Source of the DNA: Microvelia longipes
Taxonomy: Eukaryota; Arthropoda; Insecta; Hemiptera; Veliidae
Assembly: GCA_018340805.1 (NCBI GenBank)
Contig: JACMZG010001914.1
Coordinates: 25,498,569-25,562,568, forward strand
DNA length: 64,000 bases
Direction of reading: 5' to 3'
Of this stretch, positions 1 through 11,236 are shown one piece after another (position 1 is the first letter of the stretch; the number at the start of each line of letters is the position of its first letter). Made by a program: the position numbers and the translations under genes. The notes below the pieces were generated by a model, which searched no databases, had not been told where the DNA came from, and saw only the letters and a program-made list of their open reading frames with translations.

Positions 1-831
1 TTTGGGTATCATATACGATCTTAATGTTAACCTTATATAAGAAAGCTTTTGATTATTAAAACAAAAACCTTACCAGTGAGTACCTGTGTTAGATTTAGAA
101 TCAGTGACCTGAATGGAATTTACAGGCCTACTGTTACATTTATTCAGGTACAATGGACTCATATACGAGGTCTAAGTACCTAGGAAATTATTTACTCCGG
201 ATTTTTTTTTTTTAAGTTACATTTATAAGTTTAAAAGAATTAATACAAAAATATGCCCATTTATAGCCTTTGGTGACCAAATTTTCATGATTAAACAGTA
301 TCTATATTTTCTTTACTTTTTAAAGTACAGTACAGTAAAGTACGGACAGAAACGTTGATTCCACAACTTTTTTGAACCAAAGACTTGGAGAAAAGTTTTT
401 TTTACCACGCTAGTGATTTCTGGTAAAATATATTTTTTTAGAAGAACAAAAATGGGGTTTGTAAGCATGATATCGAAAAACAGAAATCCTTCTAAATATA
501 AATTATTAAGTACTTTACAAAGTTTCAAGTATCTAAATCACGGGATAAAATTAGACTCCTCAAACCCGTATATTTATATTCTGGGACTCACTGATCAAAG
601 ACCCCCCCCCCCGCTTTAAAAAGAACCACCCCCTTCCTTCTTGACTGTAACACTCTAACCTCACATAGTATTTTTTATTTTGGAAATTCACTAAAATGTA
701 TATAGATGTTATGCGTATGCATCAAAATTCTGCCACGGTGGTCCGTATGTATGTATGGTGTCCGCATTCAGTATACGCTAGTACTAGGGAGTGGGGGATC
801 AATCTAGATTGATCCCCCAATTCGCTGTATG
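1..831. other. AT-rich stretch without a recognisable gene
   Basis: I see no exon or known repeat here. Two small items are visible: a run of about 12 C near 601-612 and a perfect 26-bp palindrome at 793-818 (arms GGGGGATCAATCT). The last 8 bases (824-831, GCTGTATG) are the left target duplication of the MITE that follows. Confidence 0.6.
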
Positions 832-1208
832 CATAGAGATATATTACTAGAGAGGACCTATAGATTTAATTTTGAAACATCGAAAAAGTAACCTGACCAC
901 CCTCGCTTATAAATATAATCAAATAATCAGTACAAAATTACAATAGCTTACATAGCTATATTTTGCATTTTACATAGCTATATAGCTTATATAGCTATAT
1001 TTTGTAAGCTTACATAGCTTACAAAACGTTAAAAATTCAAATCAAAACACAAACAATGTGCGGGAAACCGAAATCAATTGATTTATTATAACCTTAACTT
1101 AACTTACTGTCAAAGGAGGTTACACAGAGCCCCTGAGAACCCCTAAAAGATGTTTCAGGCCTCTCAATGTATTGAGATAGGCTATGCCCCCTCTAGTATA
1201 TCTCTATG
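832..1208. mobile_element. 377-bp MITE with 8-bp target duplication (family A)
   Basis: A non-autonomous DNA transposon. It starts CATAGAGATATATTACTAG and ends with the inverted equivalent CTAGTATATCTCTATG. It is flanked by a perfect direct repeat GCTGTATG at 824-831 and 1209-1216. Eight-base duplications are typical of hAT and P superfamilies; the CATA terminus is not the usual hAT CAG, so the superfamily is open. The interior has no coding capacity and contains an expanded tatagcttacatagct repeat at about 945-1025. A second copy with its own 8-bp duplication is at 10928-11236, and a nested cluster is at the right end of the window. Confidence 0.85.
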
Positions 1209-1216
1209 GCTGTATG

Positions 1217-2049
1217 TACCTTCAGAGGCGAACGTATTTGAAACCTAACCTTCTCGACGAAATATTATTTCACTTAAATATTTTTCTTTCTATCAAATAA
1301 CTTTTCAAATATTATTTTTTTGGTGTGTACCTTATTATTATGCAAAGAAATCACAAAATAATCAAATATATTTTTTATTTAAAACTTCCTTATAACCTAA
1401 GTGAACCTTCACACTAAATGACGCGATGTTATGGTGGGATCAGTTGTGACGTCATCTGAATCTATCGACTAAACAAATACGGTGCAAGGACCGTTTCGTA
1501 TTAAATGCGTATGGAATGTGGAATACGAGCACCTGCTAAATACGCTGTTTGTATTTAGTAAATAATGAAACCTTCTCACACACGACAAAAAATTCCCGAG
1601 AAAAGTAATTTCTTTAGCCCCGTCTTTTACCGAGCTCACCTTCTACCTTTTTACCAACCACTGACTCATTTAAGTCCATCTAAGCAGATGATTCTCAGTT
1701 AAAATAAAAGGATAAGCCGTCTATATATCAGGAAAAAATTAACACGTAACCCGAAGCAAGCGATGTGATCAGGTCCTAAGCCTAGAATGGCAAAGAAACA
1801 TGCCATCAATCGTGTATGCAGGGTTTGAAAGGGTTATACGATTTCTAAATTATAAACAACCCCGTATATTGTTGTTTTCATGTGAGAGCTTGTTTTAGTG
1901 TTATTTATTTTATGTATCTTGATAAAGATGATTTTTTATTCTCTTGACCATTTTCTCCTAAACACCATTATGTTTAAATAATGTGGTCTCTAACTTTTTG
2001 GTAGTTTAAATATAATTCAGTAGTTTTATTGTTATTTCATTTGTTGCAG
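1217..2049. other. Non-coding stretch, probable tetraspanin intron
   Basis: There is no recognisable exon between the MITE and the first tetraspanin exon. It is probably intron of that gene, since the exons for the N-terminus, TM1 and TM2 must lie further upstream. A pyrimidine-rich tract and TTGCAG acceptor close it at 2049. Confidence 0.5.
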
Positions 2050-2124
2050 TTTGGATTCCTGCTGGTTATTATTTTAATTCTTGAAATTACTGCTGGAGGT
2101 CTAGCCTATGTCTACAGAGATAGG
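2050..2124 (+). CDS. Tetraspanin exon: third transmembrane helix
   Basis: There is an acceptor TTGCAG before 2050 and a donor GTAAAA after 2124. The 25 in-frame codons read FGFLLVIILILEITAGG and end AYVYRDR. This is the typical tetraspanin TM3 followed by the start of the large loop. Phase is 0 at both ends. Confidence 0.9.
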
Positions 2125-3155
2125 GTAAAAACTTACTGTCTTTGAAAAAAGTCTAACTTTAAAATTAATTACTGATTCATTTAATAGAAAGTATCATTCA
2201 AAGCATTGAAACGAAAAAAACTTACCTCTACTTGTTTGATCATAACAAATGCTGATCACGGAAAAACCTGATGATGTTTTCTCTATCTTGTTGGATTAAA
2301 ACAAAACTAAACACTTTTTTATTCACGCGATAAAGCTTTAGAACGCACGGAAGCTTTAGAAGTACGAAACGACGAACTTAAAACTATTGGTAAAAATCAA
2401 ATGAGGTTTTAATTTCTACAATATCACTATTGCCAACCTTAATTCAGTGATGTTAAATTTCCCTAAATTAATTGTTTTATTTTAGAAATATTATAATTAT
2501 TCATTTTAATAATAAATATAATTCCTTGTTAAGAAATTTAGTATTATACTAAAGCTGTAAAGAACAGTACTTTATAGTTTTTAAATTTCGCATGGCCAAA
2601 CTAGAGGAAAAACCTAAACGCGAAACTTGTGACTCCCTGCTTACTTACAATACATGTGTGTATAGAAAATTAATCTAGCTTCAGAATCGCAGGCGTAATG
2701 TAAATTTTTCGCTCTATTTTTACCTTAGCTTTGATGAGTTATAGGGCGGTATTTATGAACATGTCCCTGTGTAAATAACGTAGGAATATGTCTCACTCAA
2801 TATCAAGTATTGTTCTTGAATATTGCCCTCTTAGTGAAATGATCAGTGATGTATAAGAAAAAAATTATGTTTTAAAATTCATCATTTATTTTACTAGGTA
2901 TATTTAATTTATTTGTCCGAAGTCACCTTTAACACATAAGTATTTCCTTTGGTTTGAGTCAGATTGCATTATAGCATGCAAAAAGTTTTTGTTTCTCTTA
3001 AATGCCAAAGTAAGATGCAGATGTGCAGCAAATGTATCTCTATAATCATCGACACATGCTCCCTGTTTAACCAAACATTACAGAAGTATCAAACAGCCTA
3101 TTTTTTCCATTATAGTAGCTTGCAAGAGTATTATTGCTATTTTCCTCTGTTACAG

Positions 3156-3266
3156 GCTGAAAGTGAAACCAAACATTTCTTAAAGAGCACAATACAGGAT
3201 TATTATACTGCTGACAAGGATAAAACTGATCCTGCCACTCTCATGTGGAACTTACTCATGCAACAG
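3156..3266 (+). CDS. Tetraspanin exon: first part of large extracellular loop
   Basis: The acceptor is CTGTTACAG and the donor GTATGT. The 37 codons start AESETKHFLKSTIQDYY and end MWNLLMQQ. They form the amphipathic helices A/B that precede the CCG motif in EC2. The open frame continues on both sides of the exon, but those parts are intron. The next codon in the spliced product leads into MECCGVDN. Confidence 0.88.
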
Positions 3267-4625
3267 GTATGTCATTGCCTATCTGACGGAGTAGCTACTC
3301 TTCAAGAAAATTTGTTACAATCATTTTAAACATTTTAAACGCTATAAATACCCCAAAAAGGAACATAATATTTAGGAATGGAGCTATCTCCATCTAGCTT
3401 ATTCTCCACTTTAAAAATCTCTGGAATCACTTTCTCTGACAACCACAATTTTATTTATTTATATTTAGCAAATAGAGCCTACTTAATAATTTAATTGGCT
3501 TGAATTTTAAACATGCAATATTGAGACAAGTGATGCAGTCTCGTAGTCAAAACTTGTTGGAGGGGAGGGCCAAACCAATCCTAGTCTCTACTTAGATTGG
3601 TATAGATTAGGAACACCTCTCTCTGGGGCAATGTTTCACTTTCTCTAAAGACTTCCACTGAAAACTACTTTGTTAGAGAGGGTGACATTTTTCCAGGGAA
3701 GTGAGGGGTGAGAGTTGAAATGATATCTAGACACTTATGATTACTCTTAGCCGAAGTAAAGCAAGAATAACATGTGTTTATGCTGAAGTTAAAACTTAAA
3801 ATAAATTTATAAGTCTAGTTAAACTTAGTCACATTTTAACAAATATTCTAAAATTCTTACAATATTATTCATTACTTTTAATATTATTTACAATAGTGAA
3901 TACACTATCTCTCCAAAATGAATATTTAATTTTAATTTTGCAGAGCCGTTTTCAACAATGAGAGGTCATTCTTAGTGACTTAGCATAAAACTGCTGAAAG
4001 GCAATTAAGTCAAATGAGACAAGTACCATTTTCAAAAACATTCATCAGGACACTTAATAGTGTCTTTGACAATGATACTCACTCATTTTCAAAATCAATT
4101 TTACTAGATATATCAGCTTTTGTTAAATTGAAGGAAGAGGTTTATTAAAATCTTATAGAGATGCACTGAAAAATCAAGATATTTAAGATTTTTTTTGTTT
4201 GTCAGATAGTTATTTAATAGTTATAGAGTTAAAAGAGGCATAAAATATATTATGCCTCTTGCTGCAGTTTAGTTCAGAAATAACATACCACTATTATGTA
4301 TTTGCAAGGCCTGAAAATCTTAAGTTGAGTAAATATAGCTCATTTTGACTCTAAATTTTACAAAACAAGTAAATAAATTAGTTATTATTTATGTTCATCA
4401 ATTTTTATGAGAATAATTCTAGGGTCAGCGGGAAAAAGCACATAGTCATTATTATAATTATTATTTTATCAAATTGATAAAAATTTGGATTTAGTCATAA
4501 TGTATTTTTACTCATTTATCTTATTTAACAGCAGTAGTAGTAAGGTCTAAGAAATACTTTAATCATATAAAAAAATTTGACTTAGTGCTTTTTCCCACTA
4601 ACCCTAGAATTATAATTGTGTTTAG

Positions 4626-4796
4626 ATGGAGTGCTGCGGAGTGGATAATGGAACAGACTTTCAGAGTTCTATTAAATTTAAAGAATCAGGGCTAGTAGTG
4701 CCAGCTGCGTGCTGTAAATTAAATCAAACTTCAAACAAACCTGTTGATCCTGACTGCACCAAAAATCCCGGCCCTCAAAATTCATATTACCAGTCT
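4626..4796 (+). CDS. Tetraspanin exon: CCG motif and cysteine-rich part of EC2
   Basis: The acceptor is TGTTTAG and the donor GTAAGTATC, close to consensus. The 57 codons carry the diagnostic MECCGVDN, then PAACCKLN and a further Cys in PDCTKN. These are the disulfide cysteines of the tetraspanin large loop. Spliced to the previous exon it reads LLMQQMECCGV, the normal spacing. Confidence 0.93.
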
Positions 4797-4954
4797 GTAA
4801 GTATCTGCTAACCAAAATTTTTAATAATTCATAAAAAAGTGATATTATAAAGATAATAAAGATATCTGATATCATCTTAAAGATATAATATATAAGATTA
4901 TTATTATTTTTTGAATCAATTTGTAAATTGATTCAAACAGCGGATAAATGGTTT

Positions 4955-5060
4955 AGTAAACATGATACCTATTCCGGTTACATCTCGGATTTAGATTCTT
5001 TTGCAAACACAATACTTTTCCTATATACCTACGGAATAGAAAAGTACCTGATTTTTTAAA
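4955..5060 (+). repeat. Terminal fragment of the 5S-like fold-back repeat
   Basis: This carries only the end of the family: CTCGGATTTAGATTC, then GCAAACACAATACTTTTCC and TATATACCTACGG. It is followed by a short GAAAAGTACCTGATTTTTT, which resembles the opposite terminus, so the copy is strongly deleted. It lies inside the last tetraspanin intron. Confidence 0.6.
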
Positions 5061-5409
5061 ATACCTAAACAATAGAAATGTTGCAAGCTGGGTGATTAAG
5101 GCCAGAGGACAACTGTTACGACTGAACTTTAGCCATGGCAGGATGGTTCACAGGTGTTCAGCATGGGTGTAATAGAAGACAATTATCATTTTATTGGTGT
5201 TTGCCCAGTTATGGGGGAGTTTCGATGGAAGTTCTTCGGAAAGTCTCCTATTACTAGAGAAGAATATTTTTTTCCTTTTTGCAGGTTAAAACAAAGGAAG
5301 ATTGTTACAATGTAGCATCATATATAAAAACCATATCGACTTACAGAGCATATTTAATATCACACTTCAATTATGACTAAGGGCTTTATTTTACACTCTT
5401 TTCTCCACT

Positions 5410-5722
<313 letters not shown>

Positions 5723-5869
5723 TAAACGAAAAAAAAAAAAATCAGTTATTTAAGTAACCCTCCTCCTAACGATCCAAAGAAGGATCCTGGAGTAGGCTTC
5801 AATGCATTTATTTTTGTATATTTTTTATGCTTATTTTTCAATAAAGTCATTTTTCTTCTTTCTTTCTTT

Positions 5870-7545
5870 CTTCTTTCTATACCTACGGTATAAATGGGGA
5901 AAATTTGTAGATTATATAAAAAAATTGAATACGTAATAACTTCAATGTACAATCTATTTTTTACTTTTCCTTTATTATATAGGAAAAGTAATGTTTTTGC
6001 TTTTGTTTTTGATGATTTTCTCAAAGTTGTCTGTCTGTTATCATCGTAGCTCCCAGTGTATTTATGCTAGAGAGTTGAAACTTTGTACAACAAAAATCAG
6101 TCTACTGCTGTAGTTGTGCTATTCAGAAAATATTTTTCTATAACGTCATTAACCCGCAATAATGACTTAGCAAAAATTTTGAAAAATCATAAAACGCGAA
6201 AAAAATTATGTGATCCTATTGAAATTTGCAACGCATGTGGTTATATATAAGACTAACATATGTGCTAAGTTTCATCTCATTATCAGCATTAATTCAATTT
6301 TTATTGAATGACTTGTCTACAAAATTTGTACACATTTTTAAAAAAATGTAAAAACCATTAGTAGATTATATAAACAATTTATGCTCTAAACCATCAGTAG
6401 ATTATATTAACAAATGATGTTCTCATGTTAAATCATATTAGACTGTATAAACAAATCGGGTACTGGGTACCTTGGAACTATTCCACATCACATTGGATTC
6501 GCTACACTCGTCCTCAAAATATACAATTTGATAAATTTATACTGCAACATGTCTTCTGACTCAGATAGTGAATGCATCCGTCTCATTCTCAGCAGTCACC
6601 TTTACAGCGATGACCACGCTCGATGCTACTTGATGATCCAACATAAAATATGGATATACTTGCCGTAGTGAAACGAAACTTTGTGCACTAAATTTCAACT
6701 CAATTGAATTGTTTTCTGATTTTTTACAAGTCATTCGATTAAAATTGAACTAATGCTACAGCAGTAGACTAATTTTTGTACAAAGTTTCAACTCTCTAGC
6801 ATAAAAACACTAAGAGCTACTATGATAACAGACGCACATACAGACAGACAACTTTGAGAAAACCACTCAGGAGGCCTTAAAAACACCTGAAACGGATAAT
6901 TCTGGTTACATCTCGGATTTAGATTCTTTTGCAAACACAATACTTTTCCCTATATACCTACGATATAAATGGGGAAAATTTGTAGATTATATAAAAAAAT
7001 TGAGTACGTATTACACAGAATATACAATTGACCAAATTTATACTGCAACAGGACTTTGGAATCGCTTTGCTTGTCCTCAGATAGTAAATGCATCTGTTTC
7101 ATTCTTAGTGGTCACCTATACAGCACTGACCACGCTCAATGCTACTTAACTTTTATGATTCAACAAAAAGTATGGATATAAACGGCACGCATGTAGCCTT
7201 GTATCATTATCCAGCTCATTATCAGCATTAGTTCAATTTTTATCAAATGACTCATTTATAAATGATGTTTTTATAAAAAAAATTGGCCCTTTACAAAATA
7301 AGCAAGTGCGCCAAGTTTTGTTTCAATACGACAAGTATATCCATGATTTTTGTTGGATCATAAAAGTTAAGCAGCATCGAGTGTAACTAGTGCCTGGATG
7401 GGTGACCACTGGAATGAAACCGATGTATTTACTATTTGAAGACGAGCGAAGCTATACCGAAGACGTGTTTCAGTAGAAATTTAATGACTTGTATATCCTG
7501 AGGACAAGTGAAGCAGGGAGGATGAGTGTAGCAAATCTGATGCGA
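5870..7545. repeat. Fold-back repeats with 5S rRNA-like modules (2-3 copies, both orientations)
   Basis: Head-to-head and tail-to-tail copies of one family. At 5945-5985 the terminal hairpin (ACTTTTCCT...AGGAAAAGTA) starts a left arm. It continues with the conserved GTTGTCTGTCTGTTATCATC, GAGAGTTGAAACTTTGTAC and TAACGTCATTAACCCGC blocks. The same blocks return inverted at about 6755-6975, before a second hairpin TACTTTTCCCTATATACC. A 5S-like module occurs at about 6586-6640 (-), 7110-7165 (-) and 7363-7413 (+). The unit spans roughly 0.5-1 kb. No coding capacity is seen. Everything lies in the last tetraspanin intron. Confidence 0.8.
7363..7413 (+). repeat. 5S rRNA-like module (best copy)
   Basis: The segment reads AAGTTAAGCAGCATCGAGTG and then CCTGGATGGGTGACCACTGG. 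These resemble the box A / intermediate element region (AGTTAAGCAACGTCGGG) and box C region (GGATGGGTGACC) of metazoan 5S rRNA, with similar spacing. The rest of 5S rRNA is absent or unrecognisable, so this is not a functional 5S gene. It may act as an RNA polymerase III promoter within the repeat, by inference. Confidence 0.75.
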
Positions 7546-7781
7546 TGAGGAAATGTTCCCAATGTACCCTGCACCTTATTTGTTATAATATTGCATGTAA
7601 ATTTTATAATTCGTTAGTAGGATGGAAGAGGAGACATGTAGTCTCAATCCTCCCAAACAAAATTAATCATTTAAATAAACAGATTTTTAATTTAAATCTC
7701 CAAGTTATCCCCATTTTAAATAATAATTACATTTTTAAATGCAATATCAATTAGAACTTATTTGACATTTTTATGTTACAG

Positions 7782-7928
7782 GGTTGCTATAGAAGACTGA
7801 TTGATATAATAATGGATTATATGAACTACGTGATATACGCTGTTATTGGAATAGTAGCAATTGAATTGCTTTCAACTTGTCTTTCCTTTTGCTTGTGTAG
7901 AGCACTTGAACCTTACGATGACAAGTAA
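7782..7928 (+). CDS. Tetraspanin last exon: TM4 and cytoplasmic tail
   Basis: The acceptor is ATGTTACAG and the stop TAA is at 7926-7928. The 48 residues begin with GCYRRL, the final EC2 cysteine. The hydrophobic TM4 follows (YVIYAVIGIVAIELLSTC), then the short tail CRALEPYDDK. Cysteines near the inner face (FCLCR) are possible palmitoylation sites; this is inferred from the family. Confidence 0.92.
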   Translation, partial: GCYRRLIDIIMDYMNYVIYAVIGIVAIELLSTCLSFCLCRALEPYDDK

Positions 7929-8877
7929 AGCAAAGAAACACAAAAATAAAAGACTAATTAAATAAAATAATTTAGAAATACAAAGAAAGCACACAGTAAA
8001 ATAAAAACGTAGATATTGATCAATCAAAAAAATGGTAAAAATTTGGATACCTGCATCTCTTATTTATAATGTTAAAAAGATTCAGAGAGGTAAAAACAAC
8101 TCTTTTAGATTGTGTGCAAATTGCCAAAATAAAAAATATCTTTTTAGTCACGCTAGATTAAATTTTTACATTTTTAAAACATAAATATATTTTTCCTACT
8201 GCCTATTGATTTTCATTTTAAGTGTAACTACACATATGATTTATAAAAAAGTAACAACAATGATTATTAAATTAAAAAAATTAAATAAATAGTCAAGGAT
8301 TATTCAATAAATGTTTCGTCTTATAGGACAACTATAGGTGGCAATTTAGTAAATTAAAAAGTAGATTACCAATAAAAACTTTAAATACAGTGAAGAAAAG
8401 ACTTCAAGAATTTGATTCATGAAATGTTTATAATGTATTGAATACTTTGCATAGTAATTAAGACTAACTGCTGTGTAAGGGGATGTGTTTTAAGATTTAT
8501 TTTCTTGTTTCCACTTTATTACACTAAATAGAATATTATTTGTTTCGTACAGACAACAATTCAAAAATATTTATCGGTAGTCAAGTATTAGAGGGGCTAA
8601 TATCAGAAATTTAAGTTTTGAGAAAAATGAGTTAACTTCCTCACTCATTTTTAACTTCCTGTATTCACTTCTCATTTAGATTAAATTTCACACAATTTAA
8701 TATTTAGACTTATTTTTTTGTGTTCTTTTCAAAAAATAGTGTCCATTTTTGGTTTCAACTAATATTTTACAAGATAGACATGACATTGTACTTTTTGTGC
8801 ATGTTTCTAAACCATGTAAAAAGACAAATGTTAGACATTAGTAGCTTTATCATTTATTTAAATAAATACTGGTATCT
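7929..8877. other. Tetraspanin 3' UTR and intergenic sequence
   Basis: An A-rich region follows the stop codon, with AATAAA-type signals from about 7945. After that there is AT-rich sequence in which I see no gene or named repeat. Confidence 0.5.
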
Positions 8878-9087
8878 GGCTATGGCTTTCTTAATGTTAC
8901 AGCATCATAAATGGCTATGGCTTTCTTAATGCTACAGCATCATAAATGGCTATGGCTTTCTTAATGCTACAGCATCATAAATGGCTTTGGCTTTCTTAAT
9001 GCTACAGCATCATAAATAGCTATGGCTTTCTTAATGCTACAGCATCATAAATGGCTCTGGCTTTCTTAATGCTACAGCATCATAAAT
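8878..9087. repeat. 35-bp tandem repeat, six copies
   Basis: Six consecutive 35-bp units (GGCTATGGCTTTCTTAATGC plus TACAGCATCATAAAT) differ at only one or two positions each. Near identity points to recent expansion. Confidence 0.95.
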
Positions 9088-10927
9088 GTTTTTTTAAAAG
9101 TGACTATGTCTGACTTTGGTCTATTTGCAAAATATACTGGTATTATATCTAATTGTCTTAAATCCTCTTTGAAAATTACAACTTAAAAAGACCAAAATAT
9201 ATCTCTCTTTACAAATATACAACTATCTCCAAAGTACAACTATAGTTTTCAGAGCAAAAGAAGCTGGACCAGTGAAAAGAGTGCCATCAAAAACTAATTT
9301 TGATGAAACATAATTGTTGCTCTTCTAGTACTTGGCCACCGATGCTGTTAGATATTTTTTTGAAACTTTTTTTTATAATATTTTAAAATAAATGTTTAAC
9401 AATTAAGGGACCACAAAACACTTATTATACGGGGGTGATAAAAGGTAAACAAGAAAATACAAAATGTAAAACATAATAAAAATGTATAAAATTTAAGATT
9501 TATAAAATTGTTTGGTATGTGTAGTTTAGATATTTTATAAATTTTGTTACATGATGTAAAATATATATTTATTTTTTAATGTATTTGATAAATTCAAAAT
9601 ACTAAACAACACTTAATTTTGAAATCATGCTCATTTGAGAAATCTCAAATGAGCCTCTGATGGCAGTTAAAACATCTAAAGAATATTTTGGCCAAGATAT
9701 TCACCTTATTAGTTATTTTTTACTAATAACATAATTTACCGCTAGGTATTACTAAAACACAATCTAAAACCTAATGCAACTCATAAAACCTAGTAGAGCC
9801 CTGTTGATTAAAATTGTGTTTTACTTATCACTAAGCCTTTTAATAGAACAAGCTTGGCTAAATATAACTAAATTTACTTTTAAAACATTTTTTTGCCATG
9901 CAGCAAGCACAAATAAGTGTTGTTTGGTAAGAATATTTTACACAATGATATTTCCATCAATTCATAATTTTATGTAAAGTAAAATTTTGAATTTATATTA
10001 ATATTTTGTCCATAACTTTAGGAAAATGTTACATATTTTAATGTAGTATATTTTAAATTAATGTTTTGCATGAATGCTGTATTTATATGCTTAAAACTAG
10101 ATCATTTTCACATCACTACTTTTAAATTTTCTTTATTTATTCACTTTGTTTTAATTTCTGTCAAAGATTGTGTAGCGTATTTTTTTATTTAAAAAAATTC
10201 GGAAAATGTTAAAAATTTGAATAAAATAAATATTGACAATTTAAGCAGGTAATTCAAGTAAATTTGAAAAGTTCTTTGTATTGAGAACCTTAAACTTTGA
10301 TACTGTTAATGATATTAGATTGTTTATGATACTCAAATAGTATATTGATGGTTAATTTTCCGTTAGTACTTCATATCTACTTTACAGTTTTGTCAACAAA
10401 TGGTGACAAAGCATGTAATGATCAATATTCTGTTCTCATATTTTCCTTTATTTGACTTGGTCTTATAGAGCATTGCTTCACAACCTTTGACAATTAAATG
10501 TGGATAAATATCTTATTACAAATTTCAACATTATCGAGATTTAAAGGCCTGAATATTTTTTTAATTGTTTCATTATATCATATCTCGAGTGATTACAAAA
10601 TTTCTCTCAGGTAAGGCAATGTTGTTATTGATATTTAGACTATTGCATTGTATTATACTAGACGTGTTATTTAGTTTTTTAATTAGTTCTTAGGTTTAAT
10701 CTTATAACTGAAAAGTAGAAAGAATTAATCAAAGCAGTATAAATTTCTCCCTGTAAAAGACAAATCTAGTAATCAGACTACTATTTCTTATCAATGAAAA
10801 TACTCTTCTTAAAAATTTACTACACTCCTTGATTCTTATATTGATATAAGAATAAATATGTTAATTTAATAAATTTATAAAACTTATGGTACTTGATTGT
10901 ACTATACTGTAAGGTTATGGAAATAAT
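9088..10927. other. AT-rich intergenic stretch, nothing recognised
   Basis: There are no exons or coding frames of note. The only structure is a short hairpin at about 9636-9659 (CTCATTTGAGA / TCTCAAATGAG). The last 8 bases (GAAATAAT, 10920-10927) are the target duplication of the next MITE. Confidence 0.5.
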
Positions 10928-11236
10928 CATAGAGATAGATATATACAAGAGGGGGCATAGGGTATCTCAATACTTTAAGAGACCTGAAACATCTTTTTGG
11001 GGCTCTGTGTAACCTCATTGAAACCTCAAGAGTGACTTAACGTTATTATAAATCAATTGTTTTCGACTTTCTGCACATTGTTTGTGTTTTAATTTGTATT
11101 TTTAACGTTCTACAATATAAGTCACTGTAATTTTGTTCTTTTAATTTGATTATATTGATAGTCGAAGGTGGTAAGGTTATTTTTTCGATGTTTCAAAATT
11201 CAACCAATAGGGCCCCTCTAGTAATATATCTCTATG
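10928..11236. mobile_element. 309-bp MITE with 8-bp target duplication (family A)
   Basis: Same family as 832-1208, in the opposite orientation. It begins CATAGAGATAGATATATAC and ends AGTAATATATCTCTATG. It is flanked by the perfect duplication GAAATAAT (10920-10927 and 11237-11244). Internal blocks shared with the other copies include CCTGAAACATC, GGGGCTCTGTGTAACCTCAT and TTCGATGTTTCAAAATTCAA. Confidence 0.87.

Noticed and set aside
2964..3329. 121-residue frame read as one gene
   Set aside because: Only 3156-3266 is exon; the flanks are intron beyond good splice sites. The extra 45 bases or so before the acceptor do not fit any tetraspanin.
7363..7413. A true 5S rRNA gene
   Set aside because: Only the internal-promoter part resembles 5S; the 5' and 3' helix I strands are missing and the segment sits in a dispersed repeat.
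8878..9087. CRISPR-like array
   Set aside because: The units are contiguous without unique spacers and the sequence is a eukaryotic nuclear genome, so it is an ordinary minisatellite. The 30-bp array at 50502-50741 was rejected for the same reason.
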